This document shows positions 42,439-51,288 of a stretch of 64,000 nucleotides of DNA, one piece after another. Source of the DNA: Candidatus Sulfopaludibacter sp. SbA3 (GTDB lineage: Bacteria; Acidobacteriota; Terriglobia; Bryobacterales; Bryobacteraceae); contig CAMDCN010000002.1 in the NCBI GenBank assembly GCA_945890485.1, positions 513,540-577,539 of the forward strand, in the 5' to 3' direction. A program made the translations under genes and the position numbers. A model generated the notes under the pieces. That model worked only from the letters and a program-made list of their open reading frames with translations. It was not told where the DNA came from and searched no databases. The stretch's first letter is position 1. The number at the start of each line of letters is the position of its first letter.

Positions 42439-43354
42439 GCGCGCTGTTCTCTTCATCGTCGCAGGTTGTGCTCTCGCCGTTGCGCAAGAAGCCGACCAAC
42501 CTCTGTTCAAGGCCGGTGTCGCCGACGTTCGAGTCGATACCCAGGTCCTGCTGAAAGATCGCGTCGTCGATTCTCTCACCCGCGAAGACTTCCAGGTCTT
42601 TGACAACAATCAGCTTCGCCCGCTACTCGATTTCAATCGGGAACGCGAACCGCTTACGCTGCTGCTCCTGCTCGATCTCAGCGGCAGCATGAACAAATAT
42701 CTTGAACAACTCAATCGCGCCAGCGGCGCCGCTCTCGCCCAACTCCGGCCGGGAGACTCAGTGGGGGTGATGGTCTTCAGCCGCGACGCGAAGGCAACCC
42801 TGCCCTTCACCACCGACCGAGCGGCGGCCGTTCAGGGCCTTCGCGACGCGGTCCGTGAGCGCGAACTCGGCAGCGGCACGCTGATTAACCCGGCCGTGAT
42901 TGCCGCGGCCGAGCATCTCCGCGCCACGGCGCCGCCACAAGGCCGCCGCGCCATCGTGATCGTCACCGACAATCTCGGGCTGAACTATCAATCTCCTGAC
43001 GACGCGGCCATCCGCGCGCTCCACGATGCGAATACCGTCCTCAACGCCATCGTGGTCGGAAAGGGTCGCCGGCCTGATGGTACGCGCAGCCAATTCGTCA
43101 ATCCCGACTTTTCGCCATCGAACGTGTTTAAGATTGCCGACGAAACCGGCGGCGACGCGCTGAAGGCCGATCGCGCCGACGAGGCCTTCCCGCAGATCGT
43201 CGAACGGATCCGCACCCGCTACAATCTGATCTATCGCGCCCCGGAAGGCAAGCCCGGCGAGTTTCGCGAAATTCGCGTCGAACTATCGCCCGTCGCTAAA
43301 GTTCGCTTCCCCGGGGCGGAGGTCCGCTCCCGCCGCGGGTACTTCGTGCAGTAG
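42437..43354 (+). CDS. Secreted VWFA-related protein (acidobacterial type)
   Basis: From the ATG at 42437 the 305-residue product has a short signal peptide (MRAVLFIVAGCALAVAQ), an N-terminal region VDTQVLLKDRVVDSLTREDF with the FxVxDxxxxRxL pattern of TIGR03436, and a von Willebrand A domain with an intact MIDAS site (LLLDLSGSM; later GTLINPAV and VTDNLG). The C-terminus (YNLIYRAPEGKPGEFREIRV, RSRRGYF) is typical of this acidobacterial family. VWA domains bind proteins through a metal ion. The ATG overlaps the selB start codon on the other strand, and no ribosome binding site is visible upstream. Confidence 0.88.
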   Translation: MRAVLFIVAGCALAVAQEADQPLFKAGVADVRVDTQVLLKDRVVDSLTREDFQVFDNNQLRPLLDFNREREPLTLLLLLDLSGSMNKYLEQLNRASGAALAQLRPGDSVGVMVFSRDAKATLPFTTDRAAAVQGLRDAVRERELGSGTLINPAVIAAAEHLRATAPPQGRRAIVIVTDNLGLNYQSPDDAAIRALHDANTVLNAIVVGKGRRPDGTRSQFVNPDFSPSNVFKIADETGGDALKADRADEAFPQIVERIRTRYNLIYRAPEGKPGEFREIRVELSPVAKVRFPGAEVRSRRGYFVQ

Positions 43355-43363
43355 CATTTGGGG

Positions 43364-44830
43364 ATGCCGCTTTCCCGTCGCGAACTTCTGTTGAGCTTGG
43401 TCCCTGCCAAGCGACCAAACATTCTCTTCTGTATCGCGGACGACCAGTCCTTTCCCGCGTCCGGCTTGGCCGCGTTCACGCGGGTGGCCTCGAATGGCGT
43501 TTTGTTCCGTAATGCTTACAGCCTGTCGCCCGGGTGCGCTCCGTCGCGCGCTGGGCTGCTCACCGGGCGGTTCCCGTGGCAACTCGGCGAAGCGGGCACC
43601 CACGCAGCCGGATTCTCCCGGAGTCTGGTCGTCTATCCCGATCTGCTCGCCCAAGCCGGCTACTCTATCGGCATCACTGGCAAAGGGGCTGGCCCGTGCA
43701 ACTTTGCGAAGGACGGCTGGCCCCGCAACCCCGCTGGTCCGGCATTCAACCAAGCCAAGCTCACGCCGCCCAACAAGGGGATTCAAAGCAACGACTATGC
43801 GGCTAACTTCGCTCAGTTCCTCGACGCGCGGCCGGCCAATCAACCGTTCTACTTCTGGTTCGGGTGTCAGGAGCCGCATCGCGTATACGAGCCCGGCGCC
43901 GGCCTACGCGCAGGCAAGAAGCTGGCGGACGCCACCGTACCGCCACACCTTCCAGACAACGAAACGGTCCGGGCCGACCTGCTCGATTATCAACTCGAAG
44001 TGGAGCACTTCGATACGCATCTTGGCCGCATGCTCGACCTGCTGGCCAGGAAGGGGGAGCTTGAGAATACGATCGTCGTAGTTACCGCGGACAACGGAAT
44101 GCCGTTTCCCGGCGCCAAAGCGACGATGTTCGATGCCGGGATCCACCTGCCCCTCGCTATTCAGTTCCCCGCGCAGGTGAAAGGCGGCCGCGTGGCCGAC
44201 GACCTCGTCAGCTTCGCGGACTTCGCCCCCACCTTTCTGGAGGCCGCCGGTGTTCCTGTGCCGGCGAACATGGTCGGTCGCAGCCTGCTTCCGTTGCTCC
44301 GCTCTGGCCGCTCTGGGTTAGTGGAGCCGAGGGCCCGCCGCCGCATCTTTTCTGGCAGGGAACGCCACTCCCATGCTCGACGCGATAATCTCGGCTACCC
44401 GGCCCGCGCGGTCCGCGAAGGGAACTTCCTCTACATCTGGAACATGAAGCCTGATCGCTGGCCAGCCGGCGATCCCGTCGCGAACTTCGCCGATATTGAC
44501 GACGGCGCCACGAAGACGTGGATGATGGCCCATCAGGACCATCCCCTGTTTGAGCGAAGCTTTGGCCGCCAGCCGGAGGAACTGTTGTTCGACGTTGTCG
44601 CGGATCCCGGCTGCCTGCGGAATCTCGCCCCGAATCCGGCCTTTGCCAAGCGCCGGAAGGGGCTTCGCGCGGCGCTCGAAAAGGCACTGACCGCGCACGG
44701 CGACCCCCGTCTGCTGGGCCAGGGGGATATATGGGAAAGCTACCCGAGATACTCGCCGATGCGTAAGATTCTGGGCGGATTCGTGGAGGAAGGCCAATAT
44801 AATCCGGCTTATCAAGCCAAAAAGCCCTAA
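43364..44830 (+). CDS. Sulfatase (Cys-type, formylglycine-dependent)
   Basis: The 488-residue enzyme has the sulfatase signature around Cys58 (GCAPSRAGLLTGRFPWQLG), in which CxPSR directs conversion of the Cys to formylglycine, plus metal ligands in FCIADDQ and VVVTADNGMPFPG. It should hydrolyse sulfate esters of a sugar or similar compound; the substrate is unknown. The leader MPLSRRELLLSLVPAKRPN has a twin-arginine-like SRRELL but is followed almost at once by the core PNILF strand, leaving barely 8 hydrophobic residues, so export is doubtful. An in-frame TTG at 43358 is an alternative start. No sulfatase-maturing enzyme is in the window. Confidence 0.9.
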   Translation: MPLSRRELLLSLVPAKRPNILFCIADDQSFPASGLAAFTRVASNGVLFRNAYSLSPGCAPSRAGLLTGRFPWQLGEAGTHAAGFSRSLVVYPDLLAQAGYSIGITGKGAGPCNFAKDGWPRNPAGPAFNQAKLTPPNKGIQSNDYAANFAQFLDARPANQPFYFWFGCQEPHRVYEPGAGLRAGKKLADATVPPHLPDNETVRADLLDYQLEVEHFDTHLGRMLDLLARKGELENTIVVVTADNGMPFPGAKATMFDAGIHLPLAIQFPAQVKGGRVADDLVSFADFAPTFLEAAGVPVPANMVGRSLLPLLRSGRSGLVEPRARRRIFSGRERHSHARRDNLGYPARAVREGNFLYIWNMKPDRWPAGDPVANFADIDDGATKTWMMAHQDHPLFERSFGRQPEELLFDVVADPGCLRNLAPNPAFAKRRKGLRAALEKALTAHGDPRLLGQGDIWESYPRYSPMRKILGGFVEEGQYNPAYQAKKP

Positions 44831-44868
44831 CGCTGGTCGATCAAGGCGACAATAGTAGAAGTTAATTC

Positions 44869-46560
44869 ATGGGTATCGCCGCCGATTTTGTTCTCATCGT
44901 AGTCGCCGGGCTCTTAGGGGCCCTACTCGCCCGCGCCTTAAAGCTTCCGTTGCTGGTGGGCTACGTCGCGGCCGGCGTCGTTGTCGGCCCGTACACGGGC
45001 GGGCCCACCGTCGGCCAAGTGCACGACATCGAACTGCTGGCCGAAATCGGCGCCGCCCTGCTGCTGTTCTCGCTCGGCCTCGAAGTGTCCTTGCGCGACT
45101 TGCAGCCCGTTCGCCGCGTGGCGCTCATCGGCGGTCCCATCCAAGTGGTTTTGACCCTTTTGGCGGGGTCGCTGGCTGGCGTGTATCTGTTTGGAATGCC
45201 GGTCAAGGAGTCCGCCTGGTTCGGCGCCATGATCGCGCTTTCGAGCACGATGGTCGTGGTGAAGACGCTGGCCGCCGCGGGCGTCACTTCCACGCTTGCC
45301 AGCCGCGTGATGATCGGGATTCTCGTGGTGCAGGATCTCTCCGTCATCCCGATGTTGATCATCCTGCCGCAGTTGAATACACCCGACGATATCTTGCCGA
45401 AGCTCGCCCAATCGATCGGCCTGGCGGTAGTTTCTTTGGGGACCGTCGTGCTCCTCGGCACCCGGCTGCTACCGAAGCTGCTGCGACGCATCCTCGAATG
45501 GGGATCGCAGGAGCTGTTCCTGGTGGCAGTGGTGGCGACCGGGGTGGGCGTCGGCTACGCGGCCTATGCCGTGGGCCTGTCCTTCGCTCTCGGGGCGTTT
45601 GTCGCGGGCATCATCCTCAGTGAGTCGGAGTTCAGTCATCAGGCGCTGAGCGATCTGGCTCCGCTTCGCGACATCTTTGGTCTGATCTTTTTTGTCACTG
45701 TTGGCATGCTGTTCGATCCTTCGTACGCGATGAATCACCTTGGGTTCATCGCCCTTGGTGTGGTGCTGATCATCTTGGGCAAAGCCGTCATCCTTGGGGT
45801 GATCGCCCGACTATTCGGCTACGTCAACATGGCGCCGTGGATCATCGGCTTGGGTCTCGCGCAGATCGGCGAGTTCTCGTTCGTGATTGCACGGAGTGGG
45901 ATCAGTTCGGGATCGATTTCGAAGACCACGTACGATCTCGCGCTGACCTGCACCGTGTTGACGATGGCGGTTTCGCCGCTTGTCTCCGCGGCGGCCCTGC
46001 CTTTGGGCCGCTGGGCGCGGCGCCGCCGCAAAGCCGTCACCGTTACCGCACCGGTTGCACCGTCGCAGACGTTTCTCGATGACCATGTGATTGTCGCCGG
46101 CTACGGCCGCAGTGGGCGCGCGGCGGCCCGCGTTCTCCGCGCCGCGGGCATCCCGGTTCTGATCGTCGAGTTTAATCACACCCTGTATCGCGACCTCGCC
46201 GCGGATGGCTTCCACGGCATCTGGGGCGACATCACGAGCGCCGAGATCCTTCATGCCGCCAATGCGGAACGGGCTCGCGTCCTGCTCTTGACGATTCCGG
46301 ACCAGAGCACGATTCATCTGGCGCTCGAGCGTTCTCACCGGCTGCATCCCTCGCTGGCCGTAGTCGTGCGCGCTACACGAGAACATCACCTGCCGGAGCT
46401 GCGGCGCCATGGTGTCGATGCAGCGGTTCTCCCCGAATTTGAAGGCGGCGTCGAGATGGTGCGGCAAGCCTTGCTCCGCTACCAGCACGATGACGCGGCC
46501 ACGCAGGAGGCGATCACCAGCCTGCGCAGAGAGTACTACGGCCCGGGAACCCTATCGTAG
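44869..46560 (+). CDS. Kef-type K+/H+ antiporter with RCK/TrkA-N domain (CPA2)
   Basis: The 563-residue protein has 12-13 membrane segments in residues 1-385, including the CPA2 signatures LPLLVGYVAAGVVVGPYTGG, ALLLFSLGLEVSLRDLQP, and GLGLAQIGEFSFVIARSG. The C-terminal part is a TrkA-N/RCK Rossmann domain (HVIVAGYGRSGRAAARVLRA, then FHGIWGDITSAEILHAANAE). Such proteins exchange K+ or Na+ for H+ and are gated by nucleotide binding to the RCK domain. There is no RCK-C domain after it. It stands alone, 38 bases after the sulfatase. Confidence 0.92.
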   Translation: MGIAADFVLIVVAGLLGALLARALKLPLLVGYVAAGVVVGPYTGGPTVGQVHDIELLAEIGAALLLFSLGLEVSLRDLQPVRRVALIGGPIQVVLTLLAGSLAGVYLFGMPVKESAWFGAMIALSSTMVVVKTLAAAGVTSTLASRVMIGILVVQDLSVIPMLIILPQLNTPDDILPKLAQSIGLAVVSLGTVVLLGTRLLPKLLRRILEWGSQELFLVAVVATGVGVGYAAYAVGLSFALGAFVAGIILSESEFSHQALSDLAPLRDIFGLIFFVTVGMLFDPSYAMNHLGFIALGVVLIILGKAVILGVIARLFGYVNMAPWIIGLGLAQIGEFSFVIARSGISSGSISKTTYDLALTCTVLTMAVSPLVSAAALPLGRWARRRRKAVTVTAPVAPSQTFLDDHVIVAGYGRSGRAAARVLRAAGIPVLIVEFNHTLYRDLAADGFHGIWGDITSAEILHAANAERARVLLLTIPDQSTIHLALERSHRLHPSLAVVVRATREHHLPELRRHGVDAAVLPEFEGGVEMVRQALLRYQHDDAATQEAITSLRREYYGPGTLS

Positions 46561-46586
46561 GTTCGGCGAATCGGCTACACTCAGCT

Positions 46587-47543
46587 TTGGCAAAAGCTCC
46601 TCAGTACGTTCCGCTGTCCGCGTGCCCACTGTGCGGCCACGCGGAAGCGACGCTGGCTTCCCAACGGGATCGGCGGCGGTCCCCCCTCATCACGGTTGCC
46701 TGCGACCAATGCGGACTCTTTCGAAATGACCCGCTGCCAACGTCAGAGGAACTCCGCCGATTTCATGAAGTGGAGTATCGCGAAAGCTATAAAGGCGTTC
46801 GCACTCCCAAGGCGCGCAATGTCGCCCGCTCCGTGCGGCTGGCGGAGCATCGGTTCAGGCAGCTCGGCCAGCGACTCCCGGCAGGCGCGCGAATTCTGGA
46901 CGTTGGGTCTGGCTCCGGCGAGTGGCTCGCCGTGTTGCAGAAGGCCGGGCATCAGGTCAGCGGCGTCGAGCCCGATCCCTGCTACGGTGAGTTCGCGCGG
47001 CAGCAGTACGGCGTAGCCGTGGAGACTACAGGGATTCTTGATCTCGTCCGCCCGGCTCATTCGCTCGACGTGATCACGCTCTTTCATGTCCTGGAACATC
47101 TGCCGGACCCGCTGGCCGCGCTCGAAAAGTTTCGTGGCTGGCTGGGACCGGATGGTCTACTGATCATTGAAGTACCGAACACCAACTGCCGCCATCAGAA
47201 TCCAGCGGGTCGGTTTCACGCCGCCCACGTCATCGGCTTCACCAACGAAAGCCTGGATTTTGCCGGCCGTGCCGCTGGTTGGGACCGGCTCGAACTCTCG
47301 CTGGGCAGCTACGATCGAAACCTATTCGCGGTCTTCCGGAAACCACCAGAGGGCGAGGCACTCGCCCCGCCCCCTGGTCCCCGCCCGCTTCCTCCTCCGC
47401 TGCTCACGTCCACAAGCACGGTCCTGCAGTACTACTGTCGCGTCTCGACCTATACGCGTTGGGCGGCGCGCATGGGCCAGTTTGCGGGAGAATGGCTCGC
47501 CCTACGACGGGCTAGTCGTAGTATTCCAATCCCAGGTGCGTGA
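46587..47543 (+). CDS. SAM-dependent methyltransferase with N-terminal zinc ribbon
   Basis: The TTG at 46587 begins LAKAPQYVPLSACPLCGH (read as Met first). Two CxxC pairs (ACPLCG and ACDQCG) form a zinc ribbon in residues 12-45, followed by a class I methyltransferase: motif I ILDVGSGSGEWLAVL, motif II VEPDP, motif IV LFHVLEHLPDP and post-motif IIEVPN. The same layout occurs in C-methyltransferases for sugars and in O-methyltransferases of natural products. A Pro-rich segment (APPPGPRPLPPPLL) and an extra C-terminal region follow. The substrate is unknown. Its 3' end overlaps the convergent inositol-phosphate synthase gene by 32 bases. Confidence 0.85.
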   Translation: MAKAPQYVPLSACPLCGHAEATLASQRDRRRSPLITVACDQCGLFRNDPLPTSEELRRFHEVEYRESYKGVRTPKARNVARSVRLAEHRFRQLGQRLPAGARILDVGSGSGEWLAVLQKAGHQVSGVEPDPCYGEFARQQYGVAVETTGILDLVRPAHSLDVITLFHVLEHLPDPLAALEKFRGWLGPDGLLIIEVPNTNCRHQNPAGRFHAAHVIGFTNESLDFAGRAAGWDRLELSLGSYDRNLFAVFRKPPEGEALAPPPGPRPLPPPLLTSTSTVLQYYCRVSTYTRWAARMGQFAGEWLALRRASRSIPIPGA

Positions 47544-48819
47544 TCAGTTCCTCGCCTTTCAGCCAGCGCAGGGTGTTCTTCAGCTTCATCAACTGGATGA
47601 ACACGTCATGCTCCGGGTATAGCCCGGGAGCTGTCATCGGGGCCTTGAAGTAGAAACTCAGCCACTCCTGAATACCCTTCATACCGGAGCGCTGCGCCAG
47701 ATCCAAAAACAGCACCAGATCGAGCACCAGCGGAGCGGCCAGAATGGAGTCCCTGCAGAGGAAGTCAATCTTGATCTGCATCGGATAGCCCAGCCAGCCG
47801 AAGATGTCGATGTTGTCCCAACCCTCTTTCTCGTCGCCGCGCGGCGGATAGTAGTTGATCTTCACCGAGTGGAAAAGGTCTTTGTACAACTCCGGGTAGA
47901 GGCCGGGCTGCAGGATCTGGTCGAGAACGCTCAGCTTTGTCTCTTCCTTCGTCTTGAACGAGCCCGGATCGTCCAACACTTCGCCGTCGCGATTACCCAG
48001 GATGTTCGTCGAAAACCAACCGGAGCAGCCCAGCATCCGCGCCTTTAGGCCCGGCGCCAGCAAGGTCTTCATGTAGGTCTGGCCGGTTTTGAAATCTTTG
48101 CCGCAAACGGGGACATTGTTGTCCCGCGCCAGGGCCAGCAACGCGGGGATATCGTGCGTCAGGTTCGGCGCGCCATTGGCGAACGGTACTCCGGATTTCA
48201 ACGCCGCGTAGGCGTACACCTGGCTCGGGGCAATCCCTGGATCGTTCTTCGCCAAGCCTTTTTCAAAGGATTCGAGCGTCTGGTGCACTGGCGCCGCTCG
48301 ATGGAAAACCTCGGTCGACCCGCACCAGATCATCACCAGGCGGTCGCAGCCGTTGTCTTTCTTGAACGTCTGCATGTCGTCCATCAACGCTTCGGCCTTC
48401 TCTTTGAGCGAACCCTTCGTCTTCACGTTCGGTCCGTCGATGCGCTTGACGTAGTTCTTGTCGAACACGGCCTTCATCGGCTTGATCTTTTGCAGCGAAG
48501 GCTTCAGCTTCTTGAGCAGTTCCGGTTTCAACACGCCGGCGTGCGTGGCCGCCTCGTAGGCGGTGTCTTCGAAGATGTCCCAGCCGCCGAAGACGAGTTG
48601 GTTCAGGCCGGCTAACGGGACGAAGTCCTTGATCTTGGGCGAACGGTTGTCCGTCCGCTTGCCGAGCCGGATGGTGCCCAACTGCGTGAGCGAGCCCACG
48701 GGAGCGCCGAGATCCTTCTTCACCGCTTCGACGCCGGCCATAAACGTCGTGGAGACCGCACCCATGCCGGGGGTCAGGATGCCGAGTTTGCCCTTTGCGG
48801 GGGCGATTTTGGGAGTCAT
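47512..48819 (-). CDS. ino1: Myo-inositol-3-phosphate synthase
   Basis: The 435-residue enzyme shows the NAD-binding start (KLGILTPGMGAVSTTFMAGV), FGGWDIFEDTAYEA, the catalytic lysine region GKDFKTGQTYMKT and the LGNRDGEVL segment, all hallmarks of the MIPS family. It converts glucose 6-phosphate to inositol 3-phosphate, the first step to inositol lipids or inositol-containing solutes. The alpha/beta ends (NYYPPRGDEKEGWDNIDIFG, DFLCRDSILAAPLVLDLVLF) match too. ATG at 48819. No inositol-phosphatase or lipid synthase is adjacent. Confidence 0.94.
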   Translation of the reverse strand: MTPKIAPAKGKLGILTPGMGAVSTTFMAGVEAVKKDLGAPVGSLTQLGTIRLGKRTDNRSPKIKDFVPLAGLNQLVFGGWDIFEDTAYEAATHAGVLKPELLKKLKPSLQKIKPMKAVFDKNYVKRIDGPNVKTKGSLKEKAEALMDDMQTFKKDNGCDRLVMIWCGSTEVFHRAAPVHQTLESFEKGLAKNDPGIAPSQVYAYAALKSGVPFANGAPNLTHDIPALLALARDNNVPVCGKDFKTGQTYMKTLLAPGLKARMLGCSGWFSTNILGNRDGEVLDDPGSFKTKEETKLSVLDQILQPGLYPELYKDLFHSVKINYYPPRGDEKEGWDNIDIFGWLGYPMQIKIDFLCRDSILAAPLVLDLVLFLDLAQRSGMKGIQEWLSFYFKAPMTAPGLYPEHDVFIQLMKLKNTLRWLKGEELITHLGLEYYD

Positions 48820-48908
48820 AGTGCTTCTTCAGCGTAGGGCTCTGGCGGGAGACAGGACAAGGAATCCGGGAAAGGAACGAGGGTCTGGGCAATTTTAGCG
48901 AATGTATA

Positions 48909-48927
48909 TTCATTTAGATAAAATGAA
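48909..48927. promoter_or_regulatory. AT-rich inverted repeat upstream of the AAA_14 ATPase gene
   Basis: TTCATTT (48909-48915) and AAATGAA (48921-48927) form a perfect 7-bp inverted repeat with a 5-base spacer, inside an AT-rich island that contrasts with the GC-rich surroundings. It ends five bases before the ATG at 48933 and lies between two divergent genes, so it could be an operator. Confidence 0.5.
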
Positions 48928-48932
48928 ATAAC

Positions 48933-49946
48933 ATGCTCGAACGGGCGCTCGCCATTCCCCTCCATCGAGCGGCACAACTCGCCGAACCCTTGCTGGTGCA
49001 GGGTCCGCGCTCCGCGGGCAAGACCTCACTCCTGCGCCGCGAGTTCCCTGCCCACACCTACTTCCCGCTCGACGATCCAACCCTCCGCGTCCGCGCCCGT
49101 CAGGATCCACGCGGTTTCCTCGCGCGCCTCCGCGGCCCCGCGTTCATCGACGACCTGCATCGCGCGCCGGAGCTTATCGCCCATCTCGCTGCTGAGCCGG
49201 CCGCCGGCCGCCTGGTTCTCGCCAGCTCTCGCCGCCTCACGCTTCCCCTGACGACCTTCGAGCTCCATCCCCCCACCCGCGCCGAACTCGAACGCCGCGC
49301 CCCGCTCTCGCTCGCCATGCTCGGCCACTTCGTGCCCGCCGCCGTCGCCCCCGTCGCGGCCTTTGCTCCGTGGCCTGCCGTCCGGTCCTACCTGGACCAC
49401 GACCTCCCGGATCTCATCCGAGTCCGAGACCGTGACCATTTCGAACGCTTCGCTGGTCTGGCCGCAGCGCGGTCCGGCCAGATTCTGGATCAGCAAGCCC
49501 TTGCGCGCGAATGCGAAGTGTCCCACCGCACCGCCGTTCGCTGGCTCGCGGTTCTCGATGCTTGCTTTCAGACTCTGCATCTCGCCCCCGCGCCTCTTCC
49601 GTTTGGCCGCCGCCTCCTGCGTGCGCCGAAGCTCCATTTGCATACCAGCGATAGTTTCGAAAGCCAGGTGATTGCCGCGCTGTTTTGCAATGCCCACCAC
49701 GCCGGGACTCCGCCTAACTTCTCTTATTGGAAAGACTCGAATGGTCTTGAGATTCCCTTGGTCTTGCACTCCGGCACAAGTCCGCCGGTGCCGGTCGTCG
49801 TTGCTCCGGAGCCGCATCCTGTTGCCGAGGCGCGCCTACGCCGGTGGATGCAACTCGCAGGCGTCAGCCACGGCGCCCTCATAACGAACAGTCCCGGTCC
49901 CTCCCGGAGAAGCGGCATTCTGCGCTACTCCGTCAGCCAACTGTAG
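48933..49946 (+). CDS. AAA_14/DUF4143-type ATP-binding protein
   Basis: The 337-residue protein has Walker A GPRSAGKTSLLRREF at about residue 25, a Walker B-like PAFIDDLHRAPELI, a sensor region (RLVLASSRRLTLPLT), a winged-helix-like segment with a DNA-binding look (ILDQQALARECEVSHRTAVRWL at about 185-210) and a C-terminal DUF4143 region containing a nuclease-like core (ESQVIAALFCNAHH, FSYWKDSNGLEIPLVL). Relatives are widespread and often act in defence-like or toxin contexts, but their role is unknown. Here the family's usual acidic DExxR in Walker B reads DDLHR. AT-rich inverted repeat sits directly upstream. Convergent overlap of 14 bases with the next gene. Confidence 0.82.
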   Translation: MLERALAIPLHRAAQLAEPLLVQGPRSAGKTSLLRREFPAHTYFPLDDPTLRVRARQDPRGFLARLRGPAFIDDLHRAPELIAHLAAEPAAGRLVLASSRRLTLPLTTFELHPPTRAELERRAPLSLAMLGHFVPAAVAPVAAFAPWPAVRSYLDHDLPDLIRVRDRDHFERFAGLAAARSGQILDQQALARECEVSHRTAVRWLAVLDACFQTLHLAPAPLPFGRRLLRAPKLHLHTSDSFESQVIAALFCNAHHAGTPPNFSYWKDSNGLEIPLVLHSGTSPPVPVVVAPEPHPVAEARLRRWMQLAGVSHGALITNSPGPSRRSGILRYSVSQL

Positions 49947-51231
49947 GGCGCTCTCCCCTTGAAGTTGTCCTCCGGCGCGCGGTCCAGATAGCAAACAGGC
50001 AGACGGCGCCAAGTCCGGCGAATCCGGCAACCCACCACTCGTCTTCGTATCCGCGAACGAGTTCCGTAAAGACAATCAGATTGAGTTGCAGCCCCTGCTC
50101 CACCAGCCATCCCCGCGAACGCTCCACCGGAGCGGGCGCGGTTGGTCGCGCCGGGATCCCGTCCATCCGCCACAGCCGGGTGTCGTTTCCATTGTTCGCC
50201 GCTGAGATCACGTGGGCCGGACCGCAGAAGATTCGATTGACGGCCGTCAGATGCGCACGAAAGTCGGATGTGACCTTCCCCGTGGCCACGGATTGTGCAA
50301 CGACCTGTCCCGCCTGCGTACCCACATATACGGCATCTCCATTCGAGCAGGCGCTTGCAGGTTCCCCTGATGTCTGGATGCGGAGGGCCAATTCTCCGCG
50401 ATCCATGTTCCAGCCGATGACCGATTCGCCGTCTGCCACGAACACCAACCGGGCATCCATTGAAATAGCCATCGGCTCCGCCGTTCCGGGCATTGCTATG
50501 GTGCGCAATAGCCGCCCATCCCGCCACCAATGCCCCTCCCGCCGCGACACGGTCAGCAGGTCACCGCCGGGAGCGAAACGCACCATCGCGACCTCCGGAT
50601 GCGGCAAGGCCATCGTCCGCCAAGTGGCGGTGTCGACCAACACTGCCTCATCCCGGTCTTGCACTGAATGCACCAGGGCAGCCTGCGAGCCGTGCGCGGT
50701 CAATGCCTCGTACCCATCTCCCGCCAACACTGTGGGAGCCGAAGGTGGCTCCCCAAAAACCCGCAGCGAATGGGGGCCGTTGGTTAGCGCCAATACACGG
50801 TGTCCCCCGTCCAATAACGCCGTCCCTAGGAACCCGTGTCCAAACTTTCCCGGATCCTCGGCCAGCCTCCTGTTCCGTTCCCCATACTGCTTCACTAACT
50901 CGCCAGTCCGCAAAGACCATCGAGATACCAGTAGCCCGTCCGCCGTCACCGCTTCGACGCCATCCGCCGTGAAGTCCGCGGAGTGCACCTGCACGGGACC
51001 CCGGTCGCCCCGCAATTGCGAAACGAACCCATTCTTCCGCTGCCCGGCCTCAATCTCAGCCATCGCCTCCGGCCGGCGCCATCCACTCGGCCAAGCCTCT
51101 AGATACTCTGCCGCGTCGCTCCGGCTTCGCCAGGACTTCTCGTCATCTACGCTTCGCAAGAAACCCGGGGCCAACGCTGACACCAAAAACAGCGGGACTC
51201 CGAGTATCAATGTAAAGGCGGCCTGCCGCAT
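49933..51231 (-). CDS. Membrane-anchored WD40/propeller-like protein of unknown function
   Basis: The 432-residue protein has a membrane segment at each end (FTLILGVPLFLVSALAPGF at the N-terminus, WVAGFAGLGAVCLFAIW near the C-terminus). In between are repeated strands of propeller type: VHSADFTADGVEAVTADGL, EVAMVRFAPGGDLLTVSRRE, EPMAISMDARLVFVADGES, LTAVNRIFCGPAHVISAANN. The Walker-type or catalytic motifs are absent. It may be an exposed binding scaffold. Divergent from the TMEM43-like gene (57 bases between starts). Confidence 0.75.
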   Translation of the reverse strand: MRQAAFTLILGVPLFLVSALAPGFLRSVDDEKSWRSRSDAAEYLEAWPSGWRRPEAMAEIEAGQRKNGFVSQLRGDRGPVQVHSADFTADGVEAVTADGLLVSRWSLRTGELVKQYGERNRRLAEDPGKFGHGFLGTALLDGGHRVLALTNGPHSLRVFGEPPSAPTVLAGDGYEALTAHGSQAALVHSVQDRDEAVLVDTATWRTMALPHPEVAMVRFAPGGDLLTVSRREGHWWRDGRLLRTIAMPGTAEPMAISMDARLVFVADGESVIGWNMDRGELALRIQTSGEPASACSNGDAVYVGTQAGQVVAQSVATGKVTSDFRAHLTAVNRIFCGPAHVISAANNGNDTRLWRMDGIPARPTAPAPVERSRGWLVEQGLQLNLIVFTELVRGYEDEWWVAGFAGLGAVCLFAIWTARRRTTSRGERPTVG

Positions 51232-51288
51232 GGCGCTTCATACCCTAGCACAACCGCCCCGCACCCTAGTAAACTCCGGACGACACCC

